DNA from: Anarhynchus alexandrinus
Taxonomy: Eukaryota > Chordata > Aves > Charadriiformes > Charadriidae
Assembly: GCA_008711295.1 (NCBI GenBank)
Contig: VUYV01000793.1
Span: 62,001 to 126,000 of the forward strand
Direction: 5' to 3'
DNA length: 64,000 bases
Below the pieces are notes generated by a model. The model was not told the DNA's origin and ran no database searches. It worked only from the letters and a program-made list of their open reading frames with translations. Shown here one piece after another: positions 46,401 through 64,000 of this stretch. A program made the position numbers and the translations under genes. Within the stretch, counting starts at the first letter, position 1. Every line of letters starts with the position of its first letter.

Positions 46401-49400
46401 TATCAAGATATCTGTGGGAATTGACTGGCATACTTAAAGCAGTTAAACCTGCTGGCAAGTGTGGTGCATGGGAAGTTTCAGATGTAGCTCTCTTTTGTGA
46501 CCTGTTATTAGCAAGTTTGTTGTTAATTTTCACTTCAATATAAATCTGCTTATTCTAGAATTCAGCATTTCTAGATGCATAGACATAGAAGATGTTATGC
46601 AAACTATAGAACAGATCAGCTTATTTTTGTGCTCCAGGAATAAGCATTTATTCTTTCCATCCAGAAGGTCATTTGGTTTAAAAAGTAAATGCTATTTCTT
46701 GTACATCAAATAGGTTGTTAGGAATAGTGACAATAAGGTTAAGCAGAAGAGCAACTGCATCTGCAGAGGGAACAGATCATGCCAAATGTCATGCTCATTG
46801 TTTTTTCATTTTTCCTAGATTTGGTATGATTTCAGAAAATTTAAACGAATGGAAGATCCAGGCACTCTGAAGATCCCAGTAACACTGGAGAATGTATGTT
46901 TTTGTTTTAAAATACTACTTCCATTGAGCAGAAAAGAAACCAAATAGGCTTTTGTTTTGTCAACATTCAAAATCAGAAGAGTGACATTTCAATTTCCTTG
47001 TAGGAATGTAATGTAAAATAGCTTTTGTATAGAAGAAAATCCCATCTCTTTTGTTGTTAGATGGAACACTAATATGTCCTGGTGGTAGAGAAAAGTGAGA
47101 TGATGTAAGGGTGACTTCTCCAAGCAAATAAATTTCGCTTGTACACATACAGGAAGATTACTACTATTCCCATTGTTAGTTGAATAGTTTATGTACTTGT
47201 GATAAAAGCTCGTTTTGAGCTTTGATGAAAGCAAGCTTCAGTTATCCATGTTCCAAGTTAAAATTATGTGATCAGAGTATATGAACCTTTCTACCCTGGC
47301 TTTGTTTTTTGCAGATTCCTGTATTCCAGCGGGGAGGCACTGTGATACCTCTGAAGACCATGGCTGGAAAATCCACTGAATGGATGATAGATATTTCTTA
47401 CGAACTCCGCGTGGCCCTGGACACAGAGGTACTCTGAGATGACAGTCCCTTTACAAAGTTGCCTTTTATTCCATCTGACCGTTTTAAGGTCCTTGATGCC
47501 TGTTCAATCAGCAGAATGGTATCTGCATCTGTATGCCCAGTGGCTTCTCATCCACTTTGGGAGGGGTCCCACCTCCCTCCCACTGTTCCCTTAAAATGAG
47601 ACTATCTCAGTATAGCAGAGGCAGAACATTTTTCTGACCTTTCTCAGCCCTCCTCTAGTCCCTTGGAGGAAGAAGCAGAGAATGAGCAGGCCACAAACTT
47701 CCTCTTGGACACAGAGAGAGAACTTCCCACAACTGTCTTTTCTAGTAAACAAGGTGACACCTGGCACCCACATCAGTTTACAAAACCACATCCAAGTCTT
47801 CAAAGCACTCTCAGAGCTGGACTCCCTGAGCCTTCCAGGGATACAAGTCAATAAAGAAAAATAAACACACATCCTTCCCTATGAAGCATAACATATAGTG
47901 AGACATTTTTAGTTTCTTTGTTCAGCACTAGAAGCTGCTGTTAATTTGTACTCCATCTGGTGTGTTTCACAGGGCTGTGCAACAGGTGAGCTCTACCTAG
48001 ATGATGGGCATTCATTTCAATATCTCCACAAGAAGCAGTTCCTGTATCGGAAATTCACCTTCCACAAGAACATTCTGTCTTCCAGGTAACAGCAGTTATG
48101 GACAAAAGCCACCCGCAGGCTGTCATTGGAAATGCCTTTTCTAGTTCATGAAGCCTTCTTACAGATGTAGAAGTATTAGCCTCATCTGTTAGCGAAGTCC
48201 TAGAGCATGCAGAATCTGTTATAAAACTGCAGACATAAATAATGTTCCACGTAAGTCTAAGGGCAGCAACACATGAAATACTAAGTTGTCTCATTGTTTC
48301 AGTCTAGTCTACAGATTCTATATATTTACTCAAATACAAAGAAAGTCATCAGCAAGAGTAAAGCCTATCAGAGAGACAAAAGGAGATAAACTGGGATATT
48401 TGCAACTAGGCAACACCTGGAGTGCTTGTATTTTCTAAGATGTAATTTTCGAAGATCTTCACTGAGAGGGTAGTTGGTCACTGAAACAGGCTCCTCAGGG
48501 AAGTGGTCACAGCACCAGGCCTGTCAGAGTTCAAGGAGTGTCTGGACAATGCTCTTAGTCGTACAATGTAGTTGTAGGTAGTCCTGTGAGGAGCAGGGAT
48601 TTGGACTCGATGATCCTTATGAGTCCCTTTCAACTTGAGATATTCTGTGGTTCTATGTGGGAACAACAAACTGACACCATTACTTGTAGTCTCCAAAAGT
48701 CATCAACAAACACACCATATATATTAGTATGGTAAAATATACAAGAAAAGCATTTGAAAGGAAGCATGAGGGGACACAAGCTGCAAAGGTTGAGTGAAAC
48801 AACCTAAAAGCCAAAAATATCCATAGCTGTTTGTAAGGAAAGACATCCTAAATATGCCATTATGACACTTATACTATTGAGTTATGTTGCCCATGGGGCT
48901 GTGCAGTGCATAAATGGTGATTTTACAGGCATTTCTTTATTCCTTCAGGGTTCAAAAATATGCAGGAGATCCTAAAACTATGAAGTTTAACACAGAGCAA
49001 AACCGTAGACTAGCTTGGATAATGTAGTTAAAAGTATGCTTCAAATCTCTTTATCTGGGACACAAAATCTGAAAAGGTTAAAAATTCAGGATGGAAAATA
49101 AGAATGTTGCTAAATTGCTAGCAAATCTAGAAGTTGAAAAAAAGTCAATTTGAGATGAATGGTACAACATTCTGTTCACTCTGGAAAGGAAAGCTTCATT
49201 TTGATTTAAATTAGTTACAAAATGAAAGATAACTCTGCCTCAGACTGAAACATCTTACTTGAAAAGTATTAAAATTAGCTTTACATTTATATTTAGGAGT
49301 TTTAACTACCATTTAGCAAAAATCCACAACCTTTTTGTTTGTCAAAGCCACGCTTTTTGCCACAAAATATCATCCCAAATGTTTTTTTTTTCCTAACTTT

Positions 49401-50374
49401 GTGAAATCTGCTATGCAGTAAAAAATTAGCTGATAACGGGAGAAAGTTTTACTTGTTTCAGGAGAAAAGTAAATAGAGGAAAGGAAACCAGTATAAGGAA
49501 TGTTCAGGGTGATACTGAAGTAGTACTTTCTCTGTATGATGCTGAACTTTTACTGATGGACAGAAACTAATGTATGTGAAATAATTTTCTTTTTTCAGCT
49601 GCACAGATGAAAGCGGACAATACCACACTACATGTGTGGTTGAACGGGTGATAGTTCTGGGGTTTGGACAGCAACCCACTTTTGTGACAGCGTGTTCCAA
49701 AGGTAATGAACAGACTTCTATTTTACTAACATTATTTAAAATACCATTGCACTGCTGCCATTCACTAGAGGTGGCAAACTGACAACTCTATAAAGGAAGT
49801 GTTCTAGCATAGGGAACGTCTTTGTTTAGTTTTATTCGCTACTTTTTCGATATCAAGGACAGAATATAGTGAAAGGAGCCAGCAGCTCCTACCACTAATA
49901 TTACATGCATAATTAAAGAACGCTTCAGGGACTTTCTGCCTCCAGCTGTCAATCTCGAGGACTTTTAGGATGTGTGGAAGAAAACCTATGCTGAAACAAG
50001 GGTTATTTTTTTTAGAAAAATCCTTGAATAGTTCCATAGTTTGATGTACCATAGTTTGAAAGGTCAGGAAAAAAGAAATAGTTTTTCAAATTCTGCTACA
50101 TTCTTATGTGTATACTGGGCAGATTTGACTCCTATTTCTTTTTTTAATCAATCTTTTCCACCAGTGGCAGGGACAGCCTGAATTAAAAACTGGAGGGAGT
50201 CATGTGTAACTGTTTCAGAAGGGTTCTTCTTAAATCTTATAGTAAACTCTCTTGTCCTGTTCAGATGGGAAAGAAAAAGAAGTGGTTTTCACATACGATA
50301 TGAAGACCTCTGCGCTGACGCTGGAAAATTTAGCCCTGAGTGTAGATGCTGACTGGGAGATTTGCATCAACTGA
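25465..50374 (+). CDS. GANC: GANC, complete 24-exon coding region (neutral alpha-glucosidase C, GH31)
   Basis: Exons: 25465-25493, 26580-26642, 28129-28237, 29801-29928, 30481-30663, 31529-31574, 32999-33065, 34457-34553, 35136-35316, 36188-36341, 37573-37808, 38949-39075, 39986-40065, 40935-41078, 41478-41574, 41959-42060, 42544-42787, 44453-44517, 45607-45683, 46819-46893, 47315-47428, 47973-48085, 49599-49702, 50265-50374. The total is 2745 nt, 914 aa, the length I recall for human GANC. It is a glycoside hydrolase family 31 enzyme that releases glucose from the non-reducing ends of alpha-1,4 (and 1,6) glucans at neutral pH. The nucleophile is D511 in WNDMNEPS, with E514 beside it; the acid/base is D587 in WTGDN. 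WLDIEH lies at 396-401. There is no signal peptide, in contrast to GANAB. All splice phases close, so the gene looks functional. Confidence 0.97.
25494..28128 (+). other. GANC: GANC introns 1-2 (non-coding stretch)
   Basis: Apart from exon 2 at 26580-26642, nothing beyond the edge of the CpG island is recognised. Open frames here are short and have no family resemblance. Confidence 0.7.
26580..26642 (+). CDS. GANC: GANC coding exon 2
   Basis: Acceptor TTTTCCTAG and donor GTAAAA. It encodes [21 protein letters not shown], matching the mammalian LEDEAVDKNIFRDCNKIAFY. Confidence 0.94.
28129..28237 (+). CDS. GANC: GANC coding exon 3
   Basis: Acceptor CTCAACAG and donor GTGAGA. It encodes [37 protein letters not shown]. 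This is the N-terminal domain; phase 0 at the end. Confidence 0.96.
29801..29928 (+). CDS. GANC: GANC coding exon 4
   Basis: Acceptor TTTGCTCCCAG and donor GTAAGT. It encodes [42 protein letters not shown]. It belongs to the N-terminal beta-sandwich of GH31 and carries the EGNIFRLKI match to mammals. Confidence 0.96.
30345..30375. repeat. TATATT hexamer microsatellite
   Basis: About four to five copies of a (T)ATATTT unit in GANC intron 4, just upstream of exon 5. Confidence 0.7.
30481..30663 (+). CDS. GANC: GANC coding exon 5
   Basis: Acceptor CATTTGCCAG and donor GTACAG. It contains the conserved TANPFQVEL and LLYFEHLQ motifs of the N-terminal GH31 domain. 60 full codons with split codons at both ends. 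Confidence 0.96.
31529..31574 (+). CDS. GANC: GANC coding exon 6
   Basis: Acceptor TTTCACTAG and donor GTAACC. A short hydrophilic linker, (R)[15 protein letters not shown], that aligns with mammalian RAAKENEEETSVDTSQ. The phase fits on both sides. Confidence 0.9.
32530..32748 (+). mobile_element. CR1 LINE 3'-end fragment
   Basis: Clear CR1 tail: gaacagcctccccagggatg, ccctggaggttttcaagatg, ggttggaccagatgatcttt, ending attctatgattctat. It lies in GANC intron 6 in sense orientation, ending about 250 nt before exon 7. It is the best-preserved of the three CR1 pieces. Confidence 0.92.
32999..33065 (+). CDS. GANC: GANC coding exon 7
   Basis: Acceptor TTTATGCAG and donor GTAAGT. It encodes [35 protein letters not shown] is the mammalian match. 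Confidence 0.96.
34457..34553 (+). CDS. GANC: GANC coding exon 8
   Basis: Acceptor TTCCCACAG and donor GTAAAG. It encodes [32 protein letters not shown], the GH31 N-terminal motif FxxHGFxHxYGIPxH. Confidence 0.97.
35136..35316 (+). CDS. GANC: GANC coding exon 9
   Basis: Acceptor TTTGTCCTAG and donor GTGAGA. It contains [30 protein letters not shown] and [13 protein letters not shown]. These are hallmark motifs before the catalytic barrel. Confidence 0.97.
36188..36341 (+). CDS. GANC: GANC coding exon 10
   Basis: The acceptor is a pyrimidine tract ending TTCAAAG (36187) and the donor is GTACTA. It encodes [20 protein letters not shown], then [20 protein letters not shown]. The variable first half has the same number of residues up to the conserved W as the mammalian exon, which fixes the acceptor. 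Confidence 0.92.
37573..37808 (+). CDS. GANC: GANC coding exon 11 (start of catalytic barrel)
   Basis: Acceptor CTCTTCCTAG and donor GTAAGT. It encodes [35 protein letters not shown] and LDIEH, the GH31 barrel entry with the WLDIEH motif (residues 396-401). Very highly conserved. Confidence 0.98.
38949..39075 (+). CDS. GANC: GANC coding exon 12
   Basis: Acceptor CCTGACAG and donor GTAAAA. It encodes [42 protein letters not shown]. The barrel strand VDPHIK is conserved (mammals have SDPHIK). Confidence 0.97.
39986..40065 (+). CDS. GANC: GANC coding exon 13
   Basis: Acceptor ATCCACAG and donor GTGTGT. It encodes [27 protein letters not shown]. The phase is 0 at the end. Confidence 0.96.
40935..41078 (+). 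CDS. GANC: GANC coding exon 14 (catalytic nucleophile)
   Basis: Acceptor GTGTCATAG and donor GTAGAG. It carries the GH31 signature [12 protein letters not shown] with nucleophile D511 and E514, then [16 protein letters not shown]. It is exactly 48 codons. Confidence 0.98.
41478..41574 (+). CDS. GANC: GANC coding exon 15
   Basis: Acceptor TGACTTTCAG and donor GTAAGT. It encodes [32 protein letters not shown]. The [14 protein letters not shown] motif lines the active site. Confidence 0.97.
41959..42060 (+). CDS. GANC: GANC coding exon 16 (acid/base residue)
   Basis: Acceptor ATTTCCAG and donor GTAAGG. It encodes [35 protein letters not shown]587 in WTGDN is the GH31 acid/base aspartate. Confidence 0.97.
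42544..42787 (+). CDS. GANC: GANC coding exon 17
   Basis: Acceptor AATATCTAG and donor GTAAGA. It contains [31 protein letters not shown] and [20 protein letters not shown]. This is the largest exon (244 nt). The open frame upstream of the acceptor (from 42351) is intron. Confidence 0.97.
44453..44517 (+). CDS. GANC: GANC coding exon 18
   Basis: Acceptor TTTCTACAG and donor GTAAGC. It encodes (R)[21 protein letters not shown], the end of the catalytic barrel. Confidence 0.96.
45607..45683 (+). CDS. GANC: GANC coding exon 19
   Basis: Acceptor TTTCTCCAG and donor GTGAGG. It encodes [26 protein letters not shown], the first strands of the C-terminal beta domain. Confidence 0.96.
46819..46893 (+). 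CDS. GANC: GANC coding exon 20
   Basis: Acceptor TTTTTCCTAG and donor GTATGT. It encodes [28 protein letters not shown] is conserved, the rest variable. Phase 0 on both sides. Confidence 0.95.
47315..47428 (+). CDS. GANC: GANC coding exon 21
   Basis: Acceptor TTTTTTGCAG and donor GTACTC. It encodes [38 protein letters not shown]. IPVFxRGGxVIP is the typical distal GH31 motif. Confidence 0.97.
47973..48085 (+). CDS. GANC: GANC coding exon 22
   Basis: Acceptor TGTTTCACAG and donor GTAACA. It encodes [50 protein letters not shown] is conserved. Confidence 0.97.
48400..48658 (+). mobile_element. CR1 LINE 3'-end fragment, diverged
   Basis: Recognisable CR1 blocks: ctgaaacaggctcctcaggg, agttcaaggagtgtctggac, ggatttggactcgatgatcc, ending attctgtggttctatg. 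More diverged than the copy at 32.5 kb. In GANC intron 22, sense orientation. The 5' border is approximate. Confidence 0.8.
49599..49702 (+). CDS. GANC: GANC coding exon 23
   Basis: Acceptor CTTTTTTCAG and donor GTAATG. It encodes (S)[34 protein letters not shown]. It aligns with the mammalian CVVEKILVLGF segment. Confidence 0.95.
50265..50374 (+). CDS. GANC: GANC coding exon 24 (terminal)
   Basis: Acceptor CCTGTTCAG. It encodes [35 protein letters not shown] and then TGA at 50372-50374. The end aligns with mammalian LNIATDWEVRII and may be three residues different at the tip. Confidence 0.95.
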
Positions 50375-52229
50375 AAGGAGACACAACTTCTTCAGAGAAT
50401 TCATTGAGAAGTTGAGGGGAAATAAGTGGTGGAGAACTTAAAATGCTCACTTGGATCCAATCAAATTGAGGAATATATTTCCCACCTACACCCCAAACTA
50501 ACATTTCCTACATTTTTTCTTGGATAGCTTTTCTATTTGGCAAAAGTAATATCACTAGGATTGTATCTTTGGGGAAAAAAGCTAAATACTATCTGCTCCA
50601 GGCTAGCTTCAGTTAGGCATTAAAATTGAGTTCTGCCTTCACTTGCACCAAAAAAAAAGTCATAAATTGATAGGGTGAGATTGTGGCTCGTCGGCATAGG
50701 GTTTAATGTAAGTATTTGGAAATCCCACTATACAGAGACTGGAGTACTTGAGAAGAGCAGAACTGGGCCAGTTTGACAAGCAGCATCAGTAGATATGCCA
50801 GACGCAGAGGTTATCATCAGAGTTCTGCCTGCAAGCTGCCTTGTGAAAACAAACCCAGAAGGAGCCACCCAGTGTGAAAACAGACACTTGCCCTTTCCAC
50901 TCCTTATGACAATGCAAAATCAGGCAGTTTGTACAGGAAAGTGAACAACAGGTGGGGCAAACAGCTCAGGCACTGAAGGTGTGCCAGTCAGTTGTGCAAT
51001 AGTGAAAGACAGTAATGTTGGAGTACAGAATTCTCTCCAATAGCTGGCTTTGAAACTGGTATTTGGATTTTGAAAAGGCACAGGTCTATGTAAGTGCAAT
51101 ACTGGCTTAGGGGAGAAGCTAGACTCACACACAAACATTATCCATGTTATTGCTCCCCTGTCTCTGCAAGTACTACTTTAAAAAAGTCTTTTTTTAGGAA
51201 AGGCTTGGCATTTTTGGATGATTGAATGTCATTTGTTACGGCAGCCCAGTGAAGCAACTCTGCTTATGGAGAGCTCTGCTCCTCCACATCTTCCAACGCT
51301 TGCCATGGTTTGACTTCCTTTACAAACTTTAGTAATTTCTTATTCAGTCTTTAGTACCTGGGGCTGCGATTTGAGCTTGGTGTTTATGAAGGAAGTTTTT
51401 AATTTTAATGGGATTAATTCTGCATTTAGTCATCCCACTTCATGCTTATTCCCCAGTTCTCTTACAACTCACCCTAATGTTCCCTTGCCTCCTTTTCCCA
51501 CCATCTCTGTAAACAAAACTGGTGTGTCCTGATGCTTTCTTCTCTTTCAAAACTAGGAGACATCCTGAGTCCCACATCCTCTACATCCTGCCTATTCCCA
51601 CAACCCTTTCCATATCAGCCATCTCTTTTCACAGGCTACCATTGCTCCAAGGCTCAAGTTGTTTGCCCTTTCCATTTGCTATGGTTATCAACTATATTAT
51701 TTTTAAAACCGGTTCTGCTTTGAATCAAATCTGAACATGCCATCAGATTTTGTGGATATAAAAGGGCAAAATTTACTTAATTTGTTTAAGCAAGATGAGG
51801 AAATATTTTCTAAAAACATCAGTAAATTAACTCTTAGGAAAGGGAGAAGGATGATCACCATTTTTGCCAACTAAAGGTAACATAACCGTCCATTTGTGTG
51901 TTGTTTCCCACTCTTCTTACTAAGTCTTCCCTGTGCTTGGTCAGTCATTCCCACCTGCTGCTGTTTATCCTCTGCAGAGCAGATTTCTGGGAACAGCAAA
52001 TGTGAGAGCAAACTGTGACTACTCCACTCTTGAATAGCAAGGGAAGTTTGTTCCCCACCAGACTCTTAGGTTCCTTCTTTTTTATTCTGCAGAGCTGTTC
52101 GTCAGCCCCTTCTAGCCCCGTCTAGCCCCTTCTAGTGTGAGCCTCCAGTCCAGGAACTGTCAGCACTTAATGCAGACAAGTTAATCCAGGTAGAACAGTA
52201 GCAAATAGATTTTTACATCTGTGAGAAGA

Positions 52230-52267
52230 GAGACAGACCCTATTTTTGAGACAGACCCTATTTTTCT
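52230..52267. repeat. 18-bp tandem duplication in the GANC 3' region
   Basis: gagacagaccctattttt occurs twice back to back. About 100 nt upstream, at 52104-52135, gccccttctagccccg-type 10-mers occur three times. Both are short direct repeats with no known role. Confidence 0.75.
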
Positions 52268-52402
52268 ATCAGCTTCTAAGCTTTGATTGATGATTGCTTC
52301 TTATGTTTAAGCATAGCAGGGCTTCTGACAGGATATAATTATTGTCTGGAGCATTTTAATGAAATGTTTTAACTGGTATTTCTGAAGTTGGAAAGTAAGT
52401 GA

Positions 52403-52408
52403 AATAAA
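52403..52408 (+). terminator. GANC: Candidate poly(A) signal of GANC
   Basis: AATAAA in gtgaaataaagtaac, about 2.0 kb after the stop. It was chosen for its spacing and for the lack of a stronger upstream site; no transcript evidence is available. Confidence 0.35.
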
Positions 52409-52430
52409 GTAACAATGAAGCGAGTTACGT

Positions 52431-54700
52431 GCCTTATTACTGCCAATCTTCTTTGTACTGTTGAGAATCAGTACTAAGTATTCTTCCGAGGGCCTCTGGT
52501 TAAAGTGAATGACTAGCTTCTATACTCCGGCTCTCATTATGATATCTACACTATAGTATATACTCATGGGTCAAATTTTCAGTGGTATGAAGTGCCTAAC
52601 TTATATGGATTTCAATAGGAATTAGTTGCTGAAAATTTCAGCAGTTGTGTCTTTAGATCTGAGGAAATAAATTTCAAAGAATATCATTTACATTGATATT
52701 TTTAGCAATTCACGTACTCTTCCACATGTTTATGGCATAAATGAAGAAATAAATTTATAGTATAGCTTTACAAAATAGTAATTGAATTCAATTACTGAAA
52801 ACAACTGGAGATAAAACTTCATCAAAATTAAACAGAAAGATTGTCGTCCATGTAGTTCACTTTTGCTCTGTCTGAACAGGTCAGCTATTGGGGTACTTCT
52901 GCTTGCAAAAAATTCCATTGCAAAAGGTAGATTAATTCCTAAAGGACAAAGGGTTTGTTTTGCTGTTTGTAGCAGACAGGACATCCATTCTTTTCTATGG
53001 TAACTTGTGTTTCTTTAAAGACACAGGTTGTCTTTTACTAGCAACTGCTGTTTCTCACAAAAGAGACCTACATAGCAAAACCATCTGTCCAGTAAAAAAT
53101 AAGAAAAGGAGAATCTGGGTTTTGAACAGGTTTAACCACATAATACTCCTGAACATCCGTAAAGAGCAACATTGGGTTAGAATTGAGAAGTACATGTCCA
53201 CCTGCCATTCCCTATGCGGGCACTAGCTAAACTGTTAGCTGTAGCAGTAGCAGCAGGTCATACCCTGACACTTGCTGACCATCCCAAGGAAAAAAAAATG
53301 AAATACTGCTAATCCTTCACTTGATCCTCCCCAGTAGCCCACAAGGAGTTTGTCAAATGCCACACCTGTGCTACTGACATTCTTCCCTAAACAGAGCTCT
53401 CTGTACAAGACGTAACAGATGAATTTTTGTATTGGGCAAGAGGGGAGAATATGAAAGAAAGAACGTATGTGCAGGCTCCAAAATGAGCATTTTTGCTGAA
53501 GCTGTGCAGTGAGAGGCCCTCGCATCACACAACTTGCATTGCTCTTGAAATATCCTGGAAAGAGTGACACATGGCTCTGCCAAGCTGTCCTGCAAAGTAA
53601 TGTCAAGTATGAGCCCTGCAGTCCTTGCACCTAAATGTAATGAGGAAGTCATCAATTCTGCATCTGGACAATCCATCCTGAAGCAATCGCATTCCTGTTT
53701 CCATGATAACTTGAATCTGTCCTTTCCAATTGCCCTGTTGGTGCAAGGTGGCTTGCATTCATGATAAAATGAAAAGGATTTAGGCCACCATTAGAAGACT
53801 GAGGATTAATACTCCTAGAGGTTAGTCAAGTTTGCCAACTATATTACCTTCTTTAAAAGTTCCCCTAGTGAATTTTTTTTTAATGAGGTGTAGAGGTTGT
53901 CCATTGTACTGTTGATTTGAAATGTGTAAACCAAGCAAATGGCTCGGAAAGAATCGGTTCTTCGGAAAACACCATAGTACTAGGGCAGAAGGTCAGCGAT
54001 GTGTACATGAGCCAGAATCCAGAGACTAGTGTCATTAGGCAAAAATAACACTGATGTCATCGTGTGATTTAAGACTTCCCAATCAAAGAAAAATCAAGGT
54101 GTTTGTTAGAGGGCTTTTCTTGACACATAAACAATGTCACCTTTTAAAGAACTGGATTATAGAAAAGAGCAACATGTGTTTAGATTTTCTTTCATGGAGA
54201 CTGTGAGTTTGTCCCGTATCCCACTGTTGTGTGACAAAATAAATGTGCAAAGTCAGACATCTCCTCTAAGATTGATATATCCTAACACACAGAGAATAGC
54301 CCAGTTTCCACACTGGGCCCCTTATAAATATTTCTGCTCCTATATGAAAAGGTGCTTTTTACACGGTAGGTTGCTATCACCAGATGAATCTTAGTGCTGG
54401 TGATCTGCTTCCTAGAGGAGCCCAACCTAGCTGACCTCAGTAGCATAAATAATTACCTTTTTCACCATTAGGAGCGTGTCTTCAGATAAACCTCTCTACC
54501 AGTAAAAATCTCTACATATCTTTTCTGCAGCAAAAGGTAGAAACAACAAGTCAAGTACCACAGTTCCTTCAGGAGTGTCAGGACTACTTTATTGGCTGGC
54601 AGTACCTCATAATTACGTTCCCAAACCAGCAGGAGTTTAGCTTCCAGTTTCACCGTTCTCTCTACTTAAGGAAAAGATGAACTGCTCGCAGCAGGAGTCA
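52431..54700. other. GANC-CAPN3 intergenic region
   Basis: A/T-rich sequence without a supported gene. Several frames of 60-130 codons exist on both strands (for example 53235-53630 minus), but none has a recognisable motif or splice context. Confidence 0.65.
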
Positions 54701-54702
54701 GC

Positions 54703-55149
54703 CTGTACACGGAGCCTGTCCCAGGAACACGCCTGGCCTCAGCACGAGCTGCGCAGAAGACTGACACCAACTCACNCCCTCTCTCTCACTCTTTGCCTGT
54801 AGTTATTTTTAGATTTCACGGGTTAAAGCTTGTCCCTTCTGGGCGCTTATACGCACAGGACAAGCACACACACATGCTGTTGATACTACAACTCAGGCAC
54901 AGGAGTTAGCCAACAGATCATCTTGTTCCACACTGAGGAATAAATTCCAATTTCTTATGTCAAAATACTGCCCTCTGAGAGGATGCACAACGTGCTCAAC
55001 CACAAGGAATTTTGTTGCTTGCAAATTTGACTAGGAGACTTTCAACGGATAGAAAAAGCGGTTTACACAGCAACTTCCTCTTTTCTTGAATTTCCTTCCA
55101 GTTTGCAAGATCTTGCTTTCTTTCAACATTTGCTTTAAGCCCGATTCCC
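54703..55149 (+). promoter_or_regulatory. CAPN3: CAPN3 proximal promoter and 5' UTR region
   Basis: This is the segment directly upstream of the CAPN3 ATG; it has no CpG island. It contains a perfect match to the MEF2 consensus YTAWWWWTAR at 54803-54812 and an E-box CACATG at 54871-54876. Both are motif types used by skeletal-muscle genes, which fits the known expression of CAPN3. The transcription start cannot be placed from sequence. One N lies at 54776. Confidence 0.5.
54803..54812 (+). promoter_or_regulatory. CAPN3: MEF2-type site upstream of CAPN3
   Basis: TTATTTTTAG, matching YTAWWWWTAR at all ten positions, about 340 nt upstream of the start codon. Chance matches in A/T-rich DNA are common. 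Confidence 0.4.

Positions 55150-64000
<8,851 letters not shown>

Larger units (their letters stand above)
50375..52430 (+). other. GANC: GANC 3' UTR (end estimated)
   Basis: No coding signal follows the stop codon. The most plausible poly(A) signal is AATAAA at 52403-52408; an ATTAAA at 50619-50624 would give a short UTR, and a further AATAAA lies at 52666-52671. Small tandem duplications are present (52104-52135 and 52230-52267). Confidence 0.45.

Noticed and set aside
53235..53676. Two overlapping minus-strand frames (131 and 101 codons) in the intergenic region
   Set aside because: They overlap in different frames, have no family resemblance and no nearby regulatory signals.

Overview
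The window is vertebrate nuclear DNA, almost certainly from a bird. It has long spliced genes with GT-AG introns, CR1 LINE 3' ends carrying the avian ATTCTATG-type tail, and at the right edge an LTR of a type I recall as widespread in neoavian genomes and rare in galliforms. The gene order TMEM87A(-) / GANC(+) / CAPN3(+) is the order known from human 15q15.1. Orthology calls rest on recalled family sequences; no database search was run.

Region by region: 1-2274 is the 3' UTR and flank of TMEM87A. 2275-25165 on the minus strand is a complete 20-coding-exon TMEM87A. Its exon phases close perfectly (1713 nt, 570 codons plus stop), and it contains one minor-spliceosome AT-AC intron. About 24.5-25.75 kb is a CpG island that acts as a head-to-head promoter, with the two start codons 299 bp apart. 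25465-50374 on the plus strand is a complete 24-coding-exon GANC (2745 nt, 914 aa, the length I recall for human), with the GH31 catalytic residues intact. 50375-55149 holds the GANC 3' UTR, an intergenic stretch and the CAPN3 promoter. 55150-62292 holds the first two coding exons of CAPN3; the gene continues past the right edge. About 63264-63833 is an ERV LTR fragment in CAPN3 intron 2.

The three genes do not form a pathway. TMEM87A is a Golgi seven-helix protein, GANC a glycogen/maltose-cleaving alpha-glucosidase, and CAPN3 a muscle calcium-dependent protease. TMEM87A and GANC share a housekeeping-type promoter. CAPN3 has its own upstream region with no CpG island and muscle-type motifs.

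I found no RNA genes, CRISPR arrays or prokaryote-like systems. I do not see a convincing wholly novel biological system. The best second-look items are the AT-AC intron, the divergent TMEM87A exon 4, the promoter-like GC-rich patch inside CAPN3 intron 1, and an intronic G-tract in TMEM87A pre-mRNA.
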